Assembly: GCA_001599595.1 (NCBI GenBank)
Contig: BCHH01000013.1
Location: 887,463 to 951,462, forward strand
Length of the DNA stretch: 64,000 bases
Direction: 5' to 3'
DNA from: Beverwykella pulmonaria
Lineage: Eukaryota > Ascomycota > Dothideomycetes > Pleosporales > Melanommataceae
In this document: positions 22,114-38,634 of the stretch, piece by piece
Layout: each line of letters opens with the position of its first letter
How positions within the stretch are numbered: the stretch's first letter is position 1
Program-made: the position numbers and the translations under genes
Notes under the pieces: generated by a model
What the model was told of the DNA's origin: nothing
What the model saw: the letters and a program-made list of their open reading frames with translations, nothing else
Databases searched by the model: none

Positions 22114-23435
22114 ATGTCCAACATGGCACACCAGCAACCCCCGCTGGCCGGCGTCCGCGTCCTCGAGTTCGGCGGATTGGCCCCTGGTACGACTTCCCTC
22201 CCCTTTTCTCCCTCCCAAATCAAACCGACTACGAAAATGTATGCTTATAAACGATCCTAGGCCCCTTCGCCGGCATGCTCCTCGCCGATTACGGCGCCAC
22301 GGTCCTCCGCCTCGACCGCGCACCCCCCACGGCGCCCTCGGACCAGCTCACGCGGCGCAAAACCAGCATATGCGTGAACATAAAGTCCCCCTCTGGAATT
22401 GCCCTAATCAAGAAGATAATCCCGCACATCGACGTCGTCATCGATCCGTTCCGGCCCGGCGTCCTCGAGAAAGCCGGCCTCGGTCCCGAAGAAGTGCTGT
22501 TGAAGTTGAATCCACGCTTGATCATTGGGCGCATGACTGGATTCAGAAGAGATGGGAAATACAGCATGATGGCGGGTCATGATATAAACTACATCGCGGT
22601 GTCGGGCGTGCTGAGTCTGTTCGGACGGAAAGGGGAGAAACCGTATCCGCCGGGTAATGTGGTTGGGGATTTTGCGGGCGGAGGCGCGATGTGCTTTCTT
22701 GGTATCTTACTCGCACTACTAGCCCGTGAAAAGACGGGTTTTGGGCAGGTGGTTGAGGCAAATATGGTGGATGGCAGCGCGATACTAGCCACGATGCCGC
22801 GGTTAGGATTGAAAACCGAGGTTTGGAGACGAGAGCGGGGGACCAATATGTTGGATGGCGGGGCGCCGTTCTACGGTACTTATGAAACTAAAGATGGGAG
22901 GTACATGGCTGTGTAAGTGTCCTCCTCGTCCATCATCAACTTGAGCATTGGACTGACAACGTAAAGCGGTGCAATCGAACCCCAATTCTACGCCGCCCTC
23001 CTAAAAGGCCTCTCCCTAACGCCTTCCTTGATCCCCTCCCGCGACAACCGCGCCCAATGGCCCGCCCTCACCGCCCTCTTCACCAAAACGTTCTTAACAA
23101 AAACCCGCGACGAATGGGCAGCCATCTTCGACGGCACGGACGCGTGCTGCACACCTGTCCTCACACACGCTGATCTCGAGGCACAAGGGTTCGATCAGCG
23201 ACCTGCTGTTACACTGAAGTCCACGCCTGCGTATGCTATTGCGGAGGGTGATGATGGACGGCCGGCGGCGGTCGGACAGGGGATTGGTGTGCAAGGGAGT
23301 GGATGGAGCGAGGAAGGGCTGAGACCGGGGGAGGGCGGGGAGGAGACGTTGGGGCAGTGGTTGGGGTGGACGAAGGGGCGGCAGTTTGACGTTGAGGGGG
23401 GCGGGTTGGTGTGGAAGGATGCGGCGAAGTTATAG
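22114..23435 (+). CDS. Family III CoA-transferase, alpha-methylacyl-CoA racemase-like
   Basis: Three exons (22114-22186, 22261-22912, 22967-23435) give 397 residues. The N-terminal [20 protein letters not shown] with [13 protein letters not shown] is the CoA-transferase III (PF02515) signature. [20 protein letters not shown] and [13 protein letters not shown] follow, including the conserved Asp/Glu region of alpha-methylacyl-CoA racemases. Such enzymes epimerise 2-methylacyl-CoAs for beta-oxidation or move CoA between acids; the exact substrate cannot be read from sequence. The protein ends in AKL, a PTS1-like tripeptide, fitting a peroxisomal role. Base composition near the 3' end is very G-rich on the coding strand. 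Confidence 0.9.
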
Positions 23436-24950
23436 ATGTATGTTCGTTGTTGTAAATATGGATGAAGCACGTTTTGAGTGCAACTCATAGAATATGAGGA
23501 TCTGCTACCACATCTTTGAGTATCAAGACTTCCGCTTGGGTATCAGCTAGCTACGTGAGCGTAGGCTTTGCTCAGACTCACGTCTTTCAAGGGGCCGGAC
23601 CATCCGTTGTCGATACTGGGATATATAAAATCTCCTTCCTCCGCGTCGCCATCCTCAACCCTCCTCTCCACAGAATAACATGGCTCTCACAAAATTAAAA
23701 GAAATCTGAATGAGGAGCGAACATGTTAGTTTATGCTTTGGCCTTACCTTCTCCACCGTCCTTCTAGACCTTTTTCCCACATGCGATATATGCAGAAGGC
23801 CTAAACGCCGATGGCTGTCTGTCTCTCTGAATGGCCTGCGAAAATAGAGCTTTAGAAGTTCGTGTTAGAAAGGCTTATAACTTCTTTGCCCAAAAATAAC
23901 TGCCGTCTACATATGGCACTTGGACTTGCTCCTGTGTCTAACTCTCTCGTTACTGGCGGAATACTAAAACTCTTCAACTGCCGAAGCTACCACGATGGCC
24001 GTCTGCTTCTGTTTGTAAACTTTGTGTCAAGTGATCTGAAAGCTTGGGAAAAGGTGATTCATGAGTTCTTTACTTATTTGATCACATTCCATAGCAACAT
24101 GGGACTCCAATGGCTGCTGGGCGCAATCCTCGCCTTCTCTCCGCTAAAATTTAAAATCCTCATAGTACAGGGCATATGTAAAGGCGTGTATGGAGTGATG
24201 ATATGCTCGCAAGTAACAAAAGCCTTTGCAACTTGACCTATGGATCCACTTCCGAAAGAATATGGTGATTACGTTTAACATTTCCATATTACTAGCCTTA
24301 AAAGTGGAACAAATGTGATATAGATTTTGGGAATCATTGGAAATGGGCAGGGGTTCTTAAGGATTTGGTTCATAATCTCCCCAAAGCACTGTGACAAGAG
24401 ATGTATGCTTTTCAAGCTGTTCCGAATGTTCTTGTTTCATACTAAAACGATTGGAAGTTCTAAATAGTTCTCCAAAATAAACCTAAGCTGTCATTCTGAC
24501 CTTCTAGAGCGTTCATTAGCCTTACGCTGATCCTCTAGGGAGATTTTGCTGTGCTTGTCTCTCATGTTGCTTCTTCAAGAAGGATTTATAATTTTCAAAA
24601 GGAGAAATACAGCAACGAATGACTGTATGCGACCAGCCTCTCGACCTTCAGCTCCCGGCTTTGAGAATTTACGCCCATGGTAGCTTCGGGGACTTTTCGT
24701 CTGCAGCCTTTAATTTTCATTGTAAAAATAATAAGTTCACTTGTTAATAGGTGCTTCTCTTATTCTTTCCTTAGCCAATAATCGAGAAGAAATAAGCAAA
24801 TAACAGCATAGCAACCTATGTAGCTGGAAATTGAACTTTCAAACCGCTCCAGCATCGCTTAATGGTAATTGTTCAAGGGGCTTGATTAGTTTAATATATA
24901 TAGCATATGATCCTGTGCTTTAAGATCCAAACGGATAGACCTAAGTATTT
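23436..24950. other. AT-rich intergenic, no gene supported
   Basis: 1.5 kb of AT-rich sequence. A 124-codon frame at 23862-24236 (+) has no recognisable motif, and its composition matches the surrounding DNA. This may be decayed repeat sequence. Confidence 0.5.
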
Positions 24951-27067
24951 TCACATTATTGTAAAGTCTTGTGAAGCAGCACGGCCAACCCAGAAGTTCG
25001 TAGATTTCCCTTTCCCCACTCTCTCAAAAGTAAGCTCTCCGCCATAATTCACGCTACAAGCACGAAGGACCAGGCATTCACTAACAGCCCATCCATCTTC
25101 AACCTTCTGACGTTGCATAACTGGACAAACCCAGTAAGGAACAGTACCATCTGGTACCTCATCGTCATCCCAGATAGCAGCTCCCACTACACCTCTGACT
25201 TCAATGTCAATGGTAAAGACACCTTTGCCGAGTTGCGCACCAATTCTGATGGGGTAGAAGATGCCAGTAACCTGTAAAATAGCCTCGATTACTGGACCTA
25301 AACCCGTTGAACTTTCTGTCTCAACTTTGACCTGGCGAATCTTGAGTATTTTGTGCGAAAGGAGGCCATCCGACCCAAGTTCTTCGGTCATTTCAATCCC
25401 GGCACGTGAAGTTTCAAAGAAGATTTCGATAGCTGGATTGCTTACCGGTCCCTCGACCGCTGCCCAACTCCATGACGGAGACCGCCAAGCGGCCGGTTTG
25501 GTATGGAGTGAGCTTAACACAGTGCGGTCGCTGGACCACAGCAAATGCCGCAGAAACTCGTCTTCCCAAAGTCCGCAGAAGTAATTACCGAGCTTCTTTT
25601 TTTTCGCAAACATCGTTGCTACCCCCTCCAAAGCGGCGAAGTGATCAGATGAGTTGGTGAGCTGGCGACTGCTGAATTGAGAGATGACCCATGCCCATTT
25701 ATCGTGAAGCTTTGGTGTGGATGACGCAGAAGGCGATATTAGGAGCATATCTTTGAGATGAAAGAATCCATCTTGGACACTGTACTTCCCGATCTCTTCG
25801 TTTTCACCTATGCAAGCTTGTTTGCACTCCCAGTAGCATAGTTCTGACCCAAAATGTATCACGCGAGCGCTAAGAGCACGTTCTTGGAATGTCCAGCCTC
25901 GTTTTGCTAGTGGCGAGATAGAGACTTCTTCTTTAAAGCTTCGAAAGTCTGGAGTGATGTGCAGAGTTAACGGACCGAGTCCATCATTTGGGTCTTCTAA
26001 GGGCCAAGGCAGAATAGCTGAAGTTCCATGGCGTACAGATCTTTCTAGAAACAGACCGGAAGAGGTGTCTATGGATGCATCGGCAGAGATAGTGAATACC
26101 GCCTTGGAATATACGGCATGCATGAGAGAAGCTTCGTGCATCCAGTCCTCGCGATCCTTTTGGATTATGCAAAGTGCATCAATCCACAAGTAATTGATTC
26201 CTAGCTTCCGCGTCAATTCAATAGCATCCCGCAGTGTCGGCGGCAAGCTGCTTAGATAGATACCCTCGGAAATATGCCTCTCCAGATTAGATTGGTCAGT
26301 GTAATATGGGTTTCCAGATCGGCCCCAGCAGTAGCTCAGCGCTATATAATCAGAACCATCCGAATCGGATGGAACGCAGAGCTTGACTTTATCGTCATTT
26401 AAGTCCCCAACATCTAAGACTCGAGTGGGGAGATGTCGTTGGTTGGATTCTCGATTTGATGTCCATAATGAGCATTTTACGTGCGCGGATTTGCAGACTG
26501 AGAGCCAATGTCTGATAGTCGATATGTTCCGGTCATCCCCTGCGTGTGAACTTACTACCCGAGCGTCGAAGAGGTTGTGAGAGTGTTGCGGTGCTCTCGA
26601 GACATCCACTGCGGTGCAGTGTTAGCGAGTTGTAATCTTGAATCTCACCCGATGATACATTTTATATCTCCCATATCATCCTGTACTACCTCCACTGAGA
26701 CCGATATAACAGTTAGTATATTGGAAAGATGGTGCATACCTCCATCGAACGCGACATTCAATTTGGCACACTTCAATCTTTCCACGCACCATATTTCCAG
26801 CCTCGAGCTTCCACTAGCTTGAAAACGTATTCCGGGTCGATCACTCTTCATGTACGGTCCTCGAGTGGCATTTCGTGCTTCTTTGATAATAAGACTGCAG
26901 AGTGAACATGTCGTGGCGCTGATCTCAAGTTCTTCCCAGGACGAATAGGTCCACCAAAGTATGGGCTCCTCGTGTGCAGGGTACTTGCTGTCTCGCAGGT
27001 CGTAGAAGCGTGGTACGAGCCAGGCGCCGGAGAGATTCTGGCAGTGGGCACAGAGTGTTTGTGACAT
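24951..27067 (-). CDS. HET-domain (heterokaryon incompatibility-type) protein
   Basis: Two exons on the minus strand, 27067-26659 and 26608-24951, would give 688 residues. The N-terminal exon has Cys pairs typical of HET proteins (LCAHCQNL, later CSLCSLII). The large exon carries the three HET motifs in order: YIALSYCWG, then LGINYLWIDALCIIQ with DW..EASLMHAVYSKAVFTISA, then the RGWTFQERALSARVIHF block. HET domains trigger cell death on recognition of non-self in filamentous ascomycetes; no partner gene such as a STAND/NLR lies nearby. The exon 1 end is uncertain: a GTATCA donor with the CTAAC..CAG acceptor keeps frame, while a GTGAGA donor would need a later CGAG acceptor. The gene sits in an AT-rich gene-poor region. 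Confidence 0.87.
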
Positions 27068-28279
27068 TGTGTGCAGATGTACTAAAGATCCTTGTGTAGA
27101 GTAACGAATGGCTTGAGACTTTGTTGAGTTGTAGCTGTAGCCATTGCGGGGTTGTCGACTAACCTGTTCTGTCACTATACGAGACGAGAAGACAGATGCG
27201 CGGCTCCTACTTCGAATTTTTGAAAAGAAAATAATAGATTTGTTTCTTTGAAAGTGGTTACAACTTGAATCGTGAAGAAAAACTGAGAGAGTTGTATGCT
27301 AGACAAATGTACACGCCCATATCAAGACGATTTCCCTTGTCTGATAGGAGAATAATCGACCCGTTCCGGAGGAATGACTACCACCGATCTCTGAAGAAGT
27401 CGAAAATCGAATTTTAGAGCGCTGACCCTGTGGACAAAATTGTGGCAATTGGAGAAGATCTTTCTGCTGACCAATATCATGCCCCTTTCAACCTTGTTGG
27501 AAGACTACGAATGTAACGACTTCGCAGCTCAAAGTCTTTCTGCAAGTGAGATTTTTTCAGGACTTCGTGCATCTTGTCATTTTTGAGATAGAATCAGTTT
27601 CCCAAAGGGTTTATGGGACTGTCGTACTTCTTGACTTCGCTTATGGGGTAATGAGTGGCCAAGTCTCCCAAATGGACTGATGGTACTGTAAGATGAAGTA
27701 GAAAACAAGCTTCATTCTGAGTGACTGGTAAGATAGCTGCACGGCTTACCTTTCCATCGTATCCGTTAGGAGCAAGGTGGTATTCTATGTTCTTCGTATA
27801 CTTCATTACTTCGTCCATATACGAACCTGGGTGTATTATTAGCCGGGGTGCCCGTTCGGCGCCGTAACGTAGAAGCACCTACAAGGTTTCAAGCCTTCCC
27901 CACAAAAGAGCTTCTATCAAGGGACTCTTCCTCAATCATTTTAGAGTGTTGTGTGGTATAGTTCGTAAAAAAGATAGTTCTTGGGACGGACGACGAAACA
28001 AAATGAAAATGAAATTTACCCTAGTCCAATCTTAGGTACTCAAAAGAATACCCACATATCTAACACGTCCATGTAAGTTACCACACATACAGCTTTTTTC
28101 CGAGTCAGAATGCATGTGCCTTACTTTAAATGAGATTTAAATCATGATACTGGAAATATCCCTCCTTTCACATCCTAGCTCGTCCTGTGCCCATAGTCAC
28201 ATGCCTTTTCCGTCCTTGCTTGAAGATCGGGTGCAGCGCACGTCCCATCAAACCCCGCGACTTGAGTCTAGGTAATCAT
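27068..28279. other. AT-rich intergenic, no gene supported
   Basis: 1.2 kb. A 94-codon minus frame at 27594-27878 is open but has no recognised motif. No terminal repeats were seen. Confidence 0.5.
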
Positions 28280-28920
28280 TTATTCCATCTGTCCCCAGTA
28301 GAAGCCCAGCATATCAACGATATATTTCTCTTGGGCGAAAGATGCAAACTATAAACTATGAGATGTGTTAATGACCGAATAGTTTTGAGAAAGAATCTAT
28401 ACTTACGGATCCTTGTGCCAGTGCGAACTGATACCATTTCGTCGTGAGGTGGGGAGTTGACAGAGGGACATTGCGATGTAGAGTGAGAATTGGGGCTTGA
28501 GAGATGTGGAGTGTTCTGACCTCATGTTGTGGTATGTTGAAGAGGTTTGCCCATGCACGCAGTTCTGTTAATTCTCTCTCTTTGCGTCTGAGAGAATGAG
28601 AATACCCCGATTTTGTGGCGACCAGGACTGTTTACATTAGATTTATGTCTCTTTGCACGCTCTCTCGTTTGTATAGCGGGGCGTTTCAAGTTTTCTGGAA
28701 CAATGAATGGTGCAGTGTACTACACATAGCACTAATAGTATGACCTAGTAAGCGAGAAATGAAAATAGGATAGTGATGAATTAGTCATAGCTGTCACGTG
28801 TTGCACGTGTTCTACCATATGTTCTGTTCTAGCTAGCTCACCTTCATGGGTATATATAGTCATCGTGCGAGCAGTCAGCTTGTCACGGCTTTCACGCTCC
28901 TCATATACACTTTTACCCAT
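28280..28920 (-). CDS. Small spliced gene or gene remnant, family unknown
   Basis: Two well-supported exons (28627-28407 and 28348-28280) are joined across a 58-bp intron with a GTAAGT donor and an ATAG acceptor. They encode protein-like text: ATKSGYSHSLRRKERELTE, LRAWANLFNIPQHEV, KWYQFALAQGSFASFAQEKY, ending IVDMLGFYWGQME. Upstream, a branch-like CTAAT and TAAACAG acceptor imply further exons. A piece containing YTAPFIVPENLKRP near 28650-28715, and an open frame starting MGKSVYEERESR at 28920, could belong to it. I do not recognise the family. No domain or signal peptide is visible. It may be a small intact gene or the 3' end of a larger decayed one. Confidence 0.4.
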
Positions 28921-29581
28921 CAGACGATTGACTGCTTCCTCTCATCGTAACAAGAGCCTTATAAGCTTGCGAGGAGTGTGTGTGTGCATGCCAAGGCAGC
29001 CTAATAAGCCAAAAGTGAATAGAAATCGATCATTCACGTGATATATTACTCGCAATACCGTCCTTATAGGCTCTAGCTCCGCAGACAGTATATCTATCTA
29101 CGTCAATAGCTAAATAAGAAGGCCAAGTCGATGTAAGTAGCAAGGCTACAGTATGCCTCAACGTCCTGATAGCAATCTTGTGAGATCTAGACAACTACAA
29201 GGAGAGAATTTCTGAAACATGGTGCGTATAGAAAATTGCCATCGATATTATCTCTTAGCATCGCCCAAGACCGTTATAACGCAACTCGAGTGGTGAAAAG
29301 GCGAAGAGCCTGGCAGGCATAACCTCGGAATGGTAATCTCGGGAGAGTTAAAGTGTAAATGGCACAACCTTTAGAACATGAAAATGTTCGATCTCGGAAA
29401 TGAAAACGTTTTGTGAGTAGTGTCGTCCATTGTTCATATCCTACAGATGGAGTCGGGCCTTGGCGAGCCATACCTGATCCGGCCTCGCTTGAACTTGCCC
29501 CTGCTCGGACCTCAACCGACACCACCTCGCTCCAACGATCAAGAATAGCATTGCCATCTCGCATCCTAATCAAGTCGTATC
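28921..29581. other. AT-rich intergenic with a CACGTG site
   Basis: A CACGTG lies at 29035-29040; two more, at 28795 and 28804, lie within the preceding feature. No gene is supported. The proximal promoter of the thymidylate kinase gene lies at the right end. Confidence 0.5.
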
Positions 29582-30388
29582 ATGATGACGCGTGGTAAAC
29601 TGATTGTATTCGAAGGTCTCGATCGTTCCGGAAAATCGACACAATGCCAGATGCTTGTGGACGGGCTACAGAAAGATGGGGTAAAGGTGAGGTCAATGAG
29701 ATTTCCTGGTACGTTCGTGAAAAGTTCCCGATCTTTCACAATTCTCAACTTGAATGGGTACATGGGATGTGCGATTGGATCACTGATTAAGATTTGACAG
29801 ATAGGACGACGCCAATCGGACAAATGATCAACAGCTACTTGAGCGGTCAGAGTGAGCAAGAGGATCATGTTATTCACTTGTTGTTCTCTGCGAATCGGTG
29901 GGAAGCAGCGTGCGTTAACGAGATATCCACAAACGCAAAGCACGAATGTGGTTCACTGATAGACACATAGAGCCTCCATCCAAGCAGACTTGGCAGCAGG
30001 AACCACCATCGTGATTGATCGCTACTACTACTCCGGCTGCGTCTACTCTGCTGCAAAGAACAACCCATCTCTCGACCTAGCATGGGCGCGGCATCCGGAG
30101 GAAGGACTTCCACGTCCAGATCTCTGCCTATTTCTCGACATCTCAACCGAAGATGCTGAGAAACGTGGGGGCTATGGGCAAGAGAAGTATGAGAAGAGAG
30201 AGATGCAGGACCGTGTCAGGGAACTTTTTACTACCTTAATGGAAAGTGCAGAGAAGGAGGACTTTATAAGGATTGATGCGGGGAGACCATTAGAAGATGT
30301 GCAGAAGAGCATACGAGCCGTGGTGCAGGAAGCAATGAACAGGGTTAATAAGGAGGAGTCTCCTTTGCGACTCGTTCAGCCCTGGTAG
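29582..30388 (+). CDS. CDC8: Thymidylate kinase
   Basis: Three exons (29582-29708, 29801-29909, 29971-30388) give 217 residues; yeast Cdc8 has 216. The P-loop GLDRSGKSTQ is at about residues 11-20, DRTTPIGQ spans the first join, and the DR(Y/H) base-binding motif appears as VIDRYYYSG. The LID region RGGYGQEKYEKREMQ follows. The enzyme phosphorylates dTMP to dTDP, an essential step in dTTP synthesis. It converges with the SLX1 gene, whose stop lies only ~48 bp away, so the 3' ends probably overlap in transcripts. Confidence 0.97.
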
Positions 30389-30435
30389 TGCTCTAGAACT
30401 ACATGATACCCTACACCAGCATTCTCTTCGTCTCA

Positions 30436-31566
30436 TCAGGCAGCCTTGACTTTGTCCCCGAGCTCTACTTCTAATGAGAGAAACTCGTCGTCCTCATCGT
30501 CTACTTCCTGCATCCAATCTTCTCCTAATTCATCATCGTCTTCCAGCTCTTGTGGCTCGACCGAACCAGCTTCCAACACGCTGTTAGCCTTCTTTTGTCG
30601 CTTTGGTTTGAACATTGCTTCGAGCTCCTGCTCTCCGCGAATGCGCAAACTCAGTTCTTTGACTAGCGTGGTCCATTTGAGGGGTGTGCGACATCCTGGA
30701 CATGTGCCCTCGATGGGGATAAGAGCACCCCGGCTGTCTTCTTCCGCGAGGAACTTGTTCGAAAGACAAGTTATGTGAGAGACTGTCCGGCACATTTCTA
30801 GCGGACAGATTAAACATAACGACTGTGAGGCATCCAAGCTCTTTTTACACACTCCACATGAGTGCGTTCGTCTATCCTCAAGTAAACTCCTCGACTTCTC
30901 GACGTGAGGCGTACAGTCCTCATATGCCACTGCAATGGATCGAATGACGGCGGGTATTTTGGACGTCAGATCCTCGTTCGATCCTTCAGTCGCTACAGGA
31001 GGGTGTCCCGCCGGCGTGAGTCGTATTATGATGCTCTTCCGCAATGCTGGGACTATCTTCGCTGTGTGCTTCTCCCACAAGGCGAACATATCTGGCGCAA
31101 AAAACCTAAGATGCAGGGGCCACCGCTCGAAGCTCTTCGCACCCAGCAGATAATGTAGATTCTTGAGCCTCACTTCTAGAGATATCGGCGTTTGTTTGGT
31201 CTTTTTTGACGGCGATGCATTCCCCTTCTTCCTCCGCTTCTGCAAGTCCTCAATCCACGTTTCCCTAACATCGCGGTCGATGTGGCGAGTCATATAAGTA
31301 TTCTGCCATGCCCATTCGAACTGCAGAGCCGCGAAATTCGACGGGAACCCAGTGACGATACAAGTCATTTCCCACGGCCGCTTCCCCTGCATTGAAGTTC
31401 TTTTTGCGCCGCCTTTGCTGTCGCCATTGTGCTGAGCGAGGCGGCGGGCGGGGCTGGGCGTCGAGCCAATGTAGTACGACCTGCGGTTTTGCGAGCGCAA
31501 GAGATAGCAGCAGTAAAAGGCGGGTATTGGCTTGTCCATGAGTAGAGAAGTAATTTTTGATTGCAC
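30436..31566 (-). CDS. SLX1: Structure-specific endonuclease catalytic subunit Slx1
   Basis: A single exon gives 376 residues from the first Met, or 367 from the Met of MDKPIPAF, which is the more usual start. The GIY-YIG nuclease domain shows FYCCYLLRS, YYIGSTPSPARRLAQHNG with the catalytic Arg, and the Glu of FEWAWQ. The C-terminal RING/PHD-like zinc domain shows CGVCKKSL, CLICPLEMC, HITCLS and CPGCRTPLKW. With Slx4, Slx1 cuts branched DNA such as flaps and Holliday junctions. An acidic Glu/Asp-rich tail ends the protein. All expected zinc ligands appear present. Confidence 0.95.
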   Translation of the reverse strand: MQSKITSLLMDKPIPAFYCCYLLRSQNRRSYYIGSTPSPARRLAQHNGDSKGGAKRTSMQGKRPWEMTCIVTGFPSNFAALQFEWAWQNTYMTRHIDRDVRETWIEDLQKRRKKGNASPSKKTKQTPISLEVRLKNLHYLLGAKSFERWPLHLRFFAPDMFALWEKHTAKIVPALRKSIIIRLTPAGHPPVATEGSNEDLTSKIPAVIRSIAVAYEDCTPHVEKSRSLLEDRRTHSCGVCKKSLDASQSLCLICPLEMCRTVSHITCLSNKFLAEEDSRGALIPIEGTCPGCRTPLKWTTLVKELSLRIRGEQELEAMFKPKRQKKANSVLEAGSVEPQELEDDDELGEDWMQEVDDEDDEFLSLEVELGDKVKAA

Positions 31567-37917
<6,351 letters not shown>

Positions 37918-38634
37918 GATCCGATAACGGCGACAACTCTTTTGGAAACGACACAGTTAGAACTATACAACTTGCCGGATGGTTTTGCCTATTTGATTGC
38001 GAACTTTTTTTTTTTCCAAAAAAAAGCGCGCATTTTTCGCGGACGGCGTTAAGGATTATGGCGGCTTGGACATTTTCGATATCCCATAAAATTACGACAC
38101 GACATGAGACCGACTTCATCTATTCATAGATGCAAATGGGGTGCCCTACACTACATGTTTCTTAAAACTTTCTGTCCCCTCCGGGGGTCTTTTCTGTATT
38201 CACTCCACTGCGTCATTGTGCATGTTCTTTTTGCATGTTCCTCGGGTATGGAATTTTCGGCATCATGATGCTGCTTAGGTGGTTGTGTGTGGTGCCTGGC
38301 AATCGGTCTTACGCTTTTGTACTATTAGGTACGAATGGTCGCTAGTTTGCATTTTTTTTTCTGGGGCGTGGATGATGGGAATGGCGAGTCATCGGGTATT
38401 CGGATTAGTGGTTGATAATGTGTAGGAGTTGAATGAAGAGGCTCTGTGGTGCGACAATCAAGTGAATAGAAAATTCAGTATTTCGAACCTGTCTGCCCGA
38501 ACATCTATGAACGTTGTGTTGACTTGTAGAGGAACTGCGCCTTGGGTGCAAGTGTGGCGCCGGAGCCTTGGCGTGACATCTTTTCAACATCTGCTCTCTG
38601 AGCCTAACCCAAGTGCTTTGGACGACAACCCACA
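37918..38634. other. Intergenic, KDM5 3' flank
   Basis: A T-run followed closely by an A-run (about 38006-38025) could fold as a short hairpin or serve as an AT-rich 3' processing signal. Nothing else is recognised. Confidence 0.5.

Noticed and set aside
23862..24236. 124-codon + frame
   Set aside because: AT-rich sequence without start context, introns or recognisable family.
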